From assembly GCA_003132265.1 (NCBI GenBank), contig PKXE01000164.1, forward strand, positions 1 through 6,767: 6,767 bases of DNA, read 5' to 3'. The translations under genes were made by a program, and so were the position numbers. This DNA comes from Candidatus Dormiibacterota bacterium (GTDB lineage Bacteria > Chloroflexota > Dormibacteria > Aeolococcales > Bog-877). Below the pieces are notes generated by a model, which had not been told where the DNA came from, did no database searches, and worked only from the letters and a program-made list of their open reading frames with translations. Position 1 is the first letter of the stretch. The number at the start of each line of letters is the position of its first letter. Shown here piece by piece: positions 1-5,825 of this stretch.

Positions 1-1044
1 CGCCACGACTACACCAACTTCTTCGAGATCCTGCCGGCGTCGGCGCTGGAGATGGCCTGCTTCATCGAGGCGGACCGGATGCACAACCTCGATATCAACG
101 AGGAGACCCTGCAGAACCAGATCGACGTGGTCAAAGAGGAGGTCCGGGTCAACGTCCTGAACCGGCCCTACGGCGGGTTCTCCTGGCTCTGGCTCTCGCA
201 GTACGCCTTCTCGACCTACCCCAACGCCCACAACTTCTACGGTGAGTTCGCCGACCTGGACGCGGCCACCGTCGCCGACGCCCGGGCCTTCTACCAGACC
301 TGGTACGGCCCCGGCAACGCCACCTTGGTCCTGGTCGGGGACTTCCAAGAGGAGCAGGCGCGGGAGATCGTCGAGCGCTATTTCGGGCCGGTGCCCGCGC
401 GACCGGCCCCGCCCGTGCCCGACATGGAAGAGCCCACCCCGCAAGCTCGCACCGAGCACCAGCGCCAAGATCCGCTGGCGCCCAACCCCAGGGTGGCGAT
501 CGGCTACCGGACCGCTCCCTTCGGGACCCCTGACCACCTGCCGCTGGCGCTCGCCGCCCGCGTCCTCACCGATGGGCGCTCATCTCGGCTGCAGCGCCGG
601 CTGATCCGGGAGCGCGAGGTCCTGCTTCAGGTGGACGGCGGGCCCCACTTCCCGATCGGGGACGCCTTTGAATTCAAAGGCCCGGCGCTCTTCACTATCG
701 AAGCCACTCCTCGCCCCGGGGTCTCCACCGGGGCAGCCGTCACCGCCATCGACGAGGAGCTGGCCCGAGTCGCCCAGGAGGGGCCCAGCCCGGACGAGCT
801 GCTCCGAGCCAAGCGGCGCGAGCTGGGCTCCTACCACGCCAGCCTCGACAGCCGCCTGGGGCGGATGCGTGAGCTGGGGGTCCTGGCCTCGGTCCACGAC
901 CGGCCGGAACTAGCAGACCAGCTGCCCCAGCGCTACCAGGAGATCACCGAGCAGCAGGTTCAGGAGGCGGTGGCCGGCTGGCTCCGCCCGGAGCACTCCA
1001 CCGTGCTCCACTGGCTGCCCGAGGAAAACGGGGTGAGCAAGTGA
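1..1044 (+). CDS. M16 family zinc metallopeptidase, catalytic-type subunit (5' end missing)
   Basis: The reading frame is open from base 1, so the gene starts outside the window; the Met codon at 52 is internal. The 347 visible residues are the C-terminal part of a protein that is usually about 430-450 residues. The expected HxxEH zinc motif should lie in the missing N-terminal part and cannot be checked. Visible are TNFFE (residues 5-9), EADRM (23-27), the segment NQIDVVKEEVRVN (39-51), where E47 sits at the usual position of the third zinc-ligand glutamate, NRPYGGF (54-60), and the strand ATLVLVGDF ending the first domain. The second M16 domain runs from about residue 158 and has SSRLQRRLIRERE, but no tyrosine follows it, so the substrate-binding R/Y pair is absent. 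The stop overlaps the next M16 gene (GTGA). Families of this type cleave peptides and act as homodimers or heterodimers; the cytoplasmic or exported location cannot be judged without the N-terminus. The family call is firm; the catalytic role is inferred. Confidence 0.93.
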   Translation, partial: RHDYTNFFEILPASALEMACFIEADRMHNLDINEETLQNQIDVVKEEVRVNVLNRPYGGFSWLWLSQYAFSTYPNAHNFYGEFADLDAATVADARAFYQTWYGPGNATLVLVGDFQEEQAREIVERYFGPVPARPAPPVPDMEEPTPQARTEHQRQDPLAPNPRVAIGYRTAPFGTPDHLPLALAARVLTDGRSSRLQRRLIREREVLLQVDGGPHFPIGDAFEFKGPALFTIEATPRPGVSTGAAVTAIDEELARVAQEGPSPDELLRAKRRELGSYHASLDSRLGRMRELGVLASVHDRPELADQLPQRYQEITEQQVQEAVAGWLRPEHSTVLHWLPEENGVSK

Positions 1045-2411
1045 GCCGTCGGGGCGAGGCCTTCGAGCCGGCCGTGGACGTGCCCCGGCCCGGGCCGGTG
1101 CCACCGCTGCGGGTAGGCCGTCCGACCCGCTCTCTGCTGGCCAACGGCCTGGAGGCCATGGTGGTCGCCCGGCCCAGCGTGCCGAGGGTGGAGCTGCGGC
1201 TCACCGTGCCGGCCGGGGCCGCCATCGGGAGCAGCGCCGCCGCCAGCGAGCTGCTGCGGTCAGGAATCCTGCTGGGGACCAAGAAGCTGAACCAGGAGGA
1301 GGTCTCCGAGTCGATCCAGCGCCTTGGCGGCTCGCTCTCGGTCCAGCAGGACCATGACCGGCTGCACATCTCGGCCTCCGCTCTTTCCGAAGCCGAGGAC
1401 GAGCTCTACCGGCTGATCTTCGCCATCACCACCCAAGCCAACTTCCCCCCGGAGGAGCTGGAGACCGAGCGGGTCAAGTTGATCGAGGGCCTCCGGATCG
1501 CCCGCGCCACCCCCCAGTTTCTGGCCGGCGAGCAGCTGCAGGAGCTCATCTACGGCAGCCACCCGTACGGCCGGCCGGAACCCCCCGAGTCGGCGATTCG
1601 CAAGACCACCCGCGGCCAGCTCCAGGCCCTCCACCGGGCCACCTTCCTGCCCAGCTCGGCCCAGATCACCGTGGTCGGCGATGTCGATCCCCGGCGGACC
1701 GTCGCCCGGCTCCGCCGCGCCTTCGGCAGCTGGGCGGGGCCCAGCCGCGCTGCCAAGGTCCCCCGGGTGCGCCCGCAGGTGCTTTCGGAGGTCACCTTCA
1801 TCGACCGCCCGGGGCTGGTGCAGACGGTGATCATGACCGGGGCCAGCGGGCCGCCGGTCGGGCATCCCGATCAGATCCCGCTCGCCCTGGCCTCGGCGGT
1901 GCTGGGGGGCAGCTTCAGCTCGCGACTGATGGCCAATCTGCGCGAGGACAAGGGGTACACCTACAGTCCCCACACCATGTCAGAGGCCCATCTCCGGGAC
2001 AGCCTCCTGGGCGCTTCCATGGAGGTCCGCACCGAGGTCACCGCCGCCGCCTTCGTCGAGCTCACCTACGAGTTGGGCCGGCTGGCCAGCGTCGAGGTCG
2101 GGCAGGAGGAGCTGGAGGAGACCCGCAACTACCTGGCGGGGGTCCGGGTCATCTTCCTTCAGACCCAGGCCGGCCTGGCCAGCTCGCTCTCCCAGGTTCG
2201 TGGCCACGGCCTCGACCAGCGCTACCTGGAGGGCTACTCCGACCGGCTGGCGGCGGTTACCCCCGCTGAGCTTCGTCGGGTCGCCTCCCGCTACCTGGCG
2301 CCCGCCAACCTGACGACGGTCATGGTGGGCGATGCCGGCGAGGCGGCCGAGGCGCTCTCCCGGCTGGTCCCGGTCCGGGTGAAGACGCCCAGGCGGGCCA
2401 AGGGGAGCTGA
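1041..2411 (+). CDS. M16 family peptidase-like protein, non-catalytic partner with R/Y pair
   Basis: A 456-residue protein with two M16 domains (about 25-225 and 240-445). The HxxEH motif is replaced: counting back from the conserved G79-T80, the three positions are E70, R73 and S74, and the third-ligand glutamate position is G150, so zinc binding should be lost. The C-terminal half keeps SSRL followed by R301-E-D-K-G-Y-T-Y308, the arginine/tyrosine pair that positions substrate in M16B enzymes. In known two-subunit M16B peptidases one chain carries the zinc site and the other the R/Y pair; this gene fits the second role beside the upstream catalytic-type chain. The GTG start at 1041 overlaps the upstream TGA, and GGGGTGAG just before it may act as a ribosome site, so coupled translation is likely. 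No signal peptide or membrane segment is seen, so the protein is probably cytoplasmic. The proline-rich first 25 residues are typical of this group. The alternative is a homodimer with some unknown function, which is less likely. Confidence 0.93.
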   Translation: MSRRGEAFEPAVDVPRPGPVPPLRVGRPTRSLLANGLEAMVVARPSVPRVELRLTVPAGAAIGSSAAASELLRSGILLGTKKLNQEEVSESIQRLGGSLSVQQDHDRLHISASALSEAEDELYRLIFAITTQANFPPEELETERVKLIEGLRIARATPQFLAGEQLQELIYGSHPYGRPEPPESAIRKTTRGQLQALHRATFLPSSAQITVVGDVDPRRTVARLRRAFGSWAGPSRAAKVPRVRPQVLSEVTFIDRPGLVQTVIMTGASGPPVGHPDQIPLALASAVLGGSFSSRLMANLREDKGYTYSPHTMSEAHLRDSLLGASMEVRTEVTAAAFVELTYELGRLASVEVGQEELEETRNYLAGVRVIFLQTQAGLASSLSQVRGHGLDQRYLEGYSDRLAAVTPAELRRVASRYLAPANLTTVMVGDAGEAAEALSRLVPVRVKTPRRAKGS

Positions 2412-2440
2412 CCGCCGCCGACGGCAGGTCCGGCAGCGGG
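2412..2440. other. Convergent intergenic gap without a clear terminator
   Basis: Only 29 bases separate the stop of the second M16 gene from the stop of the minus-strand operon. The gap holds a short stem GCCG/CGGC (2414-2417 with 2422-2425, loop CCGA) but no T-tract on either strand. It is not a convincing intrinsic terminator; the transcripts may end by Rho or run into each other. Confidence 0.4.
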
Positions 2441-3037
2441 TCAGCCGTTCCGGCCGGCGCGGAGGGCGTCCCTCCCCAGCCACAGCAGCACGGCCAGGAT
2501 GCCGATCGCCGCCAGGATCCCGAGGGCGGTGAGGTCAAAGCCACCGGAGATCGGGAGATCTGCTACCGCCGACACGAGGAGTCCGGCGCCGCAACCGGCA
2601 AGGCACAGACCAGCCAGCCAGAGGCCGCGGAAGACTAGGACCTCGGCCGACTCCCGCGCGGGAAGCGCCCACTCGATGGACCAGAAGGCGAGCTCCGCCG
2701 CCGCCAGCAGCAGAGCGCCCAGGATCGGAGCCCACGGCGCCGGCCCTCCGAGCGCGAACGCCGCCCCCTCGGGGATGGCCACCGCCACCACCGCCGGCAC
2801 CACCAAAGAGGCCGACGCCAGCGCCATCGCCACCACCAGCAGCGCCACGCCCGCTGCCTCGATCCCGAGGAGCAGGCTGAGCGGCAGCCGCGCCGAATTG
2901 AGCGCGGTCTCGGCCGGGGCCGAGCCCAGGCAGAGCAAGGCCGCGGCGGCGGGGATCAGGCGACCGAGCGGCGGGCGAATCTTCGGTACTCCCTTGCTTG
3001 GGCCAGCAGCGTCTCCAGGGCCACCCCTTCCGGCCAC
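2441..3037 (-). CDS. Small polytopic membrane protein of unknown function, last gene of MoxR operon
   Basis: I do not recognise this family. From the GTG at 3037 the frame gives 198 residues with about five or six hydrophobic segments (near residues 27-40, 52-73, 75-97, 101-121, 138-160 and 168-187), short charged turns, and an RDALRAGRNG tail, so an integral membrane protein is likely. The start is unsure. GTG 3037 is the only ATG/GTG/TTG codon in frame but lies 82 bases inside the DUF58 gene and lacks a well-spaced ribosome site. Initiation at CTG 2959 (overlapping the DUF58 stop as CTGA) would give 172 residues; ATT 2980, eight bases after AAGGGAG, is a second non-standard option. The hydrophobic part begins right after CTG 2959, so the true protein may lack the glycine-rich first 26 residues. 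Its place after MoxR and DUF58 suggests a membrane partner of that complex. A degenerate remnant of a larger multi-helix protein is also possible. Confidence 0.7.
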   Translation of the reverse strand: MAGRGGPGDAAGPSKGVPKIRPPLGRLIPAAAALLCLGSAPAETALNSARLPLSLLLGIEAAGVALLVVAMALASASLVVPAVVAVAIPEGAAFALGGPAPWAPILGALLLAAAELAFWSIEWALPARESAEVLVFRGLWLAGLCLAGCGAGLLVSAVADLPISGGFDLTALGILAAIGILAVLLWLGRDALRAGRNG

Positions 3038-4230
3038 TCCAGCACGATCAGGCCGGCCCGCTGCAGCGAGCGCCGCCGGGCCACCCGCAAGAGACCCCAG
3101 AGCCGCAGCGCCAGCGGGTCCACGCCGCGACCGGAGCGGGGCAGAAAGCGTTCCGGAGCGATCTCCAAGACCACCAGATCGAAGCCGCGGTGGTGGAGAT
3201 CGGCGAGCGCCCCCAGGGTGCGCGGATCGAGCAGCGGGGTGATCGCCAGGATGGTGGCCGCGGGCGGCAGCACCCGGGGCGGGATGACGTCGATCGCCCG
3301 CCAGGCGTAGCTGGTGACCACCTGGGTATCGAGCAAAGACTCAACCACCCGGTAGAAGTGCCGCGGGCCCATCCCCGGCAAGAGCCAGCGCAGTACGCCG
3401 CCGAAGCCCACCACCCCCACCCGGTCGCGCTCGCCGAGATAGCCGTCGGCCAGCGCGACGGCGGCCCGCACGGCGAGGCTCAGCACCGACTCCTGGTCCA
3501 GCCCCAAGTCGGCGAAGCTGTCCACGAAAAGGATCACGTCGGCGTTGCGCTCCAGGTGGAAATCGTTGACGTGGGGCACCCCGGTGCGGGCGGTGGCCCG
3601 CCAGTTGATCCGGCGGACCCGGTCGCCGGCGGTGAAGCCGCGGATGTCGGCGAACTCGATCCCCTCGCCGTGGCGGCGGGCGATCCGGTTACCGGCGAAG
3701 AGCTGGGTCCGAGCCGGCGGCACCAGCTGGCGCAGCCGTTCGAAGGCGGGATAGACCCGCAGCCGCGCCGGCTCGCCCAGCCGCGCGGAGTAGCGGAGCA
3801 GGCCGGCCCGGTCCTGGGCGAGGACCAGGACTGGGCCGAACCGATAGGCTCCCCAACGCCTTGGCCGGAGCCGCCAGGTGAGGGTCTGCGCGTCGCCCCG
3901 GCGGGGCCGGACCCGGATCCGCCCGCCCGGGATGTCGCACTCCAGCTGGCCCGGAAGTTCCAGCTGCAGCTCCAGCCAGCCGACCCGGCCGCGGCAAAGG
4001 ACCTCCGCCTCAAAGAGGACCTCCTCCCCCTCGGCGGTGCGCTCTTTGTCGAGCCGGGAGGTGATCTCCAGCTCGGGCGGCGCCGCGGTGGCCAGGCCGA
4101 AGGCCAGCCAGACGGCAAAGGGGGCGATCAGCGCCAAGAGCGCGATCCGGTCCAGGGTCACCGCGCCGTAGGCGCCCAGGGCGACGATCGCCGCGTAGCC
4201 GACCAGCCTTGGAGTCGGCCGCCGGATCAA
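2956..4230 (-). CDS. DUF58 domain (vWA-like) membrane protein
   Basis: With the TTG start at 4230 the protein has 424 residues. Two N-terminal membrane helices lie near residues 9-24 and 28-49, followed by a beta-rich region (about 53-165) with RRWGAYRFGP and a DRAGLL turn. The DUF58 signature is GIEFADIRGFTAGDRVRRIN (190-209), then WRATARTG (210-217). A vWA-like fold follows, with strand VILFVDSFAD (232-241) at the metal-site position, and later strands ATILAITPLLD and LVVLEIAP. The metal-site motif is D237-x-F-x-D241 rather than DxSxS, so classical metal binding is doubtful. DUF58 proteins are regular partners of MoxR ATPases, and this gene directly follows one. The TTG is chosen because it overlaps the MoxR stop as TTGA and has GAGGAGG ten bases upstream. 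A longer frame from 4296 would add 22 non-hydrophobic residues and overlap MoxR by 70 bases. The exact function is unknown; a scaffold or substrate-adaptor role for MoxR is inferred. Confidence 0.92.
   Translation of the reverse strand: MIRRPTPRLVGYAAIVALGAYGAVTLDRIALLALIAPFAVWLAFGLATAAPPELEITSRLDKERTAEGEEVLFEAEVLCRGRVGWLELQLELPGQLECDIPGGRIRVRPRRGDAQTLTWRLRPRRWGAYRFGPVLVLAQDRAGLLRYSARLGEPARLRVYPAFERLRQLVPPARTQLFAGNRIARRHGEGIEFADIRGFTAGDRVRRINWRATARTGVPHVNDFHLERNADVILFVDSFADLGLDQESVLSLAVRAAVALADGYLGERDRVGVVGFGGVLRWLLPGMGPRHFYRVVESLLDTQVVTSYAWRAIDVIPPRVLPPAATILAITPLLDPRTLGALADLHHRGFDLVVLEIAPERFLPRSGRGVDPLALRLWGLLRVARRRSLQRAGLIVLEWPEGVALETLLAQAREYRRFARRSVA
2989..2995 (-). promoter_or_regulatory. 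Possible ribosome binding site for the last operon gene
   Basis: AAGGGAG on the minus strand near the end of the DUF58 gene. It lies eight bases before an in-frame ATT (2980) and about 29 bases before the in-frame CTG at 2959. It is the only ribosome-site-like stretch near the start of the small polytopic membrane protein, but it does not pair with a standard start codon. Confidence 0.3.
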
Positions 4231-5213
4231 CTGTGAGCCGCCTCCTCGATTCCCGCCGAAGACCTGGTGGGCGGGGTCGGAACCGTGGCGAGGCACTCTC
4301 GGACCAGGTCCTCAGCGTTGATCCGCTGGACCCAGAGCTCCGGACGCAGCAAGAGGCGGTGGGAGAGGGCGGCCACCGCCACCGACTTGACGTCCTCCGG
4401 AACCACGAAATCCCGTCCCGCCAGGGCGGCCCGGGCCCGGGAGAGCTTCAGCAGCGCGAGGGAGCCCCGGGGGCTGGCCCCCACCTGGACGCCCGGGTGG
4501 CGCCGGGTGGCCTCCACCAGGTCGACGATGTAGTACTCGATGTCGGGGTCGACATGGATCCGCTCCAGCGCCGCCTGCATCCGCAGGAGCAGCGGCAGGT
4601 CCACCACCTCGGAGAGCTCCGGCTCGTCGGAGCCGCGGAGCTGGCGCCGCTCCAGCAGCTGGCGCTCCTCGTCCCGGCTGGGGTAGCCCACCCCGATCCG
4701 GATCAGGAAGCGGTCAAGCTGGGCCTCAGGCAGCGGATAGGTCCCCTCGTACTCGATGGGGTTCTGGGTGGCCAGCACCAGGAAGGGCCGGGGCAGCGGC
4801 CGGGTCACCCCTTCAACGGTGACCTGCCGTTCCTGCATCCCCTCCAGGAGAGCGGCCTGGGTCTTGGCGGGCGAGCGGTTGATCTCATCGGCGAGGAGCA
4901 GATTGGTAAAGATCGGTCCCTCGCGCATCTCAAAGTCGCCCGTGCGCTGGTTGAAGATCGAAGAGCCTGTGATGTCCGATGGCATCAGATCAGGGGTGAA
5001 CTGGATCCGGGCGAAGCCCATCCCGCAGCAGCTGGCGAAGGAGCGCGCGATCAGGGTCTTGGCCAATCCTGGGAAGTCCTCGATCAGCACGTGGCCATCG
5101 GCGAGGACGGCCAGCAGCACCAGCTCCAGGGCCGCTCGCTTGCCCACCACCGCCTTCTCGACCTCGTCGAGGAGGCGGTTCGCCGACCGGTGCAACTCCT
5201 CGAGGGCGATCAT
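4227..5213 (-). CDS. MoxR family AAA+ ATPase
   Basis: A 328-residue protein of normal length for the MoxR family (AAA_3 domain plus a C-terminal lid). The Walker A segment is EDFPGLAKT (45-53, K52 binding phosphate), Walker B LLLADE (105-110), sensor 1 ATQNP (148-152, N151), the arginine finger lies in AQLDRF (164-169, R168), and sensor 2 is GASPRG (245-250, R249). RIQFTPDLMPSDITGSS (69-85) is the family insert after the first helix. All catalytic residues are present, so it should hydrolyse ATP, probably as a ring hexamer in the cytoplasm. MoxR ATPases are thought to act as chaperones that mature or remodel protein complexes with vWA-domain partners; the DUF58 gene just downstream is the likely partner. 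The ATG at 5213 overlaps the previous gene's stop (ATGA) and has GGAGG ten bases upstream. A C62-C63 pair after Walker A is a small oddity. There are no membrane segments, so membrane contact would come through its partners. Confidence 0.96.
   Translation of the reverse strand: MIALEELHRSANRLLDEVEKAVVGKRAALELVLLAVLADGHVLIEDFPGLAKTLIARSFASCCGMGFARIQFTPDLMPSDITGSSIFNQRTGDFEMREGPIFTNLLLADEINRSPAKTQAALLEGMQERQVTVEGVTRPLPRPFLVLATQNPIEYEGTYPLPEAQLDRFLIRIGVGYPSRDEERQLLERRQLRGSDEPELSEVVDLPLLLRMQAALERIHVDPDIEYYIVDLVEATRRHPGVQVGASPRGSLALLKLSRARAALAGRDFVVPEDVKSVAVAALSHRLLLRPELWVQRINAEDLVRECLATVPTPPTRSSAGIEEAAHS
4241..4247 (-). promoter_or_regulatory. Ribosome binding site fixing the TTG start of the DUF58 gene
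   Basis: The minus strand reads GAGGAGG here, inside the last codons of the MoxR gene and ten bases before TTG 4230. It is a strong match to the 16S rRNA tail and is the main reason to prefer TTG over the longer frame from 4296. Confidence 0.75.
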
Positions 5214-5743
5214 CGCGCCCCTGCCTCCAGGGCAGCGACGATCGCCTCTAACTCCTGCTGCCGCGGCCCCCGCTGATCCCGTGTCCCACCCGGCGTCCGC
5301 TCTGCTTGGATGGCCGAACTCAGCAGTGGCCCCAGCACTTCAGCCGCCCGCTCGGGGTCGCGATTCAGGGAGATACCGAGGAGCAACAGGCGGTCAGCCG
5401 CGATCTCCCGGAAGAGCGGAACTACCTGCAACTCGTACTGGCTGCGGCTGATCCGGCTTGCCCGCAACGAGTCCTGCAGGCTCGCCAAATCCGGCGGCAG
5501 CTCGGCGCCGGCCCGCGAGGGGGCCGATGGCCCCTGCCCACGGAAGGGCGCGGACCGCCGGAGCTCCAGGACCAGGCCGAAGATGGCGATCGCGCCGACC
5601 GAGAGCAGATAGGCTCGCCCAACCTGGCTCGGATCGACCCCGCCCCGGGCGAGCACCACCACCAGTGCCACGGTGCCCACTACGAGCAGGGCCAGGACCG
5701 CCCCGTATCGCTCGAGGAAGCCGACCGTGGGCCCGTTAGCCAT
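5210..5743 (-). CDS. Small two-helix membrane protein of unknown function in MoxR operon
   Basis: A 177-residue protein with two membrane helices (about 14-32 and 44-60) separated by a short loop (RGGVDPSQVGR), then a cytoplasmic or external tail. After a proline/glycine linker (66-83), a helical region of about 84-145 contains QYELQVVPLFREIAADRLLL and LNRDPERAAEVLGPLL. A Tyr-Glu-...-Pro-Leu-...-Ala-x-Arg-Leu pattern followed by a DPERA-like turn and an LGPLL helix is, to my recollection, a recurring but uncharacterised tail of small proteins next to MoxR genes in Actinobacteriota; this needs a profile search. The last 25 residues are charged and helical. The ATG at 5743 has a strong ribosome site five bases upstream. 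The gene overlaps MoxR by four bases, so the two are probably made in fixed ratio. A role as membrane anchor or adaptor for MoxR is inferred from position only. Confidence 0.85.
   Translation of the reverse strand: MANGPTVGFLERYGAVLALLVVGTVALVVVLARGGVDPSQVGRAYLLSVGAIAIFGLVLELRRSAPFRGQGPSAPSRAGAELPPDLASLQDSLRASRISRSQYELQVVPLFREIAADRLLLLGISLNRDPERAAEVLGPLLSSAIQAERTPGGTRDQRGPRQQELEAIVAALEAGAR
5224..5228 (-). promoter_or_regulatory. Ribosome binding site of the MoxR gene
   Basis: GGAGG on the minus strand, ten bases before ATG 5213, embedded in the end of the two-helix membrane protein gene. It supports the ATGA overlap start. Confidence 0.65.
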
Positions 5744-5747
5744 CTCT

Positions 5748-5755
5748 CCCTCCTC
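5748..5755 (-). promoter_or_regulatory. Strong ribosome binding site of the two-helix membrane protein gene
   Basis: The minus strand reads GAGGAGGG, with its AGGAGG core five bases before ATG 5743. It is among the best ribosome sites in the window and lies in the only sizeable gap of the operon, so this gene can be translated independently of the DUF4129 gene. Confidence 0.75.
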
Positions 5756-5810
5756 ACCAGCGATGGTCGCCGCCGGCCGGCATTACCCCGGGGCGCACCG
5801 AGGATAGCGC

Positions 5811-5825
5811 TCCGGCTCAGCCGGA
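5811..5825. repeat. Perfect inverted repeat over the DUF4129 stop codon
   Basis: TCCGGCT and AGCCGGA flank a single central base, with the TGA stop of the DUF4129 gene in the middle. As RNA it would form a five-pair stem with a five-base loop. No T-tract follows on the minus strand, so it is not a standard terminator; it could stabilise an RNA end or be chance in GC-rich DNA. Confidence 0.4.

Noticed and set aside
1260..1973. Minus-strand open frame of 237 codons inside the second M16 gene
   Set aside because: It is antisense to a well-supported M16 domain including the R/Y pair and has no recognisable protein features.
2450..2457. Palindrome CCGGCCGG, also found at 5773-5780
   Set aside because: Short GC palindromes are expected often at this base composition; the two copies share no flanking sequence or context.
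2499..3242. Plus-strand open frame of 247 codons opposite the small membrane protein and the DUF58 end
   Set aside because: The translation is A/P/S/R-rich low complexity, while the minus strand gives regular membrane helices and DUF58 sequence.
2998..4236. Long plus-strand open frame of 412 codons antisense to the DUF58 gene
   Set aside because: It lies entirely opposite a gene with clear DUF58 motifs, and its translation is a low-complexity Q/H/P/G-rich sequence typical of antisense frames in GC-rich DNA.
4231..4296. Longer N-terminus for the DUF58 protein
   Set aside because: It would add 22 glycine- and charge-rich residues, overlap MoxR by 70 bases and ignore the strong ribosome site before TTG 4230.
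4209..5276. Plus-strand open frame of 355 codons antisense to the MoxR gene
   Set aside because: It mirrors the MoxR codons, and its translation is repetitive in H, Q, L and G with no domain or hydrophobic pattern.
5782..5816. Possible internal promoter with a TATCCT -10 element upstream of the two-helix protein gene
   Set aside because: The matching -35 region (CTGTCC) is poor and the hexamer is common; there is not enough to call a promoter.
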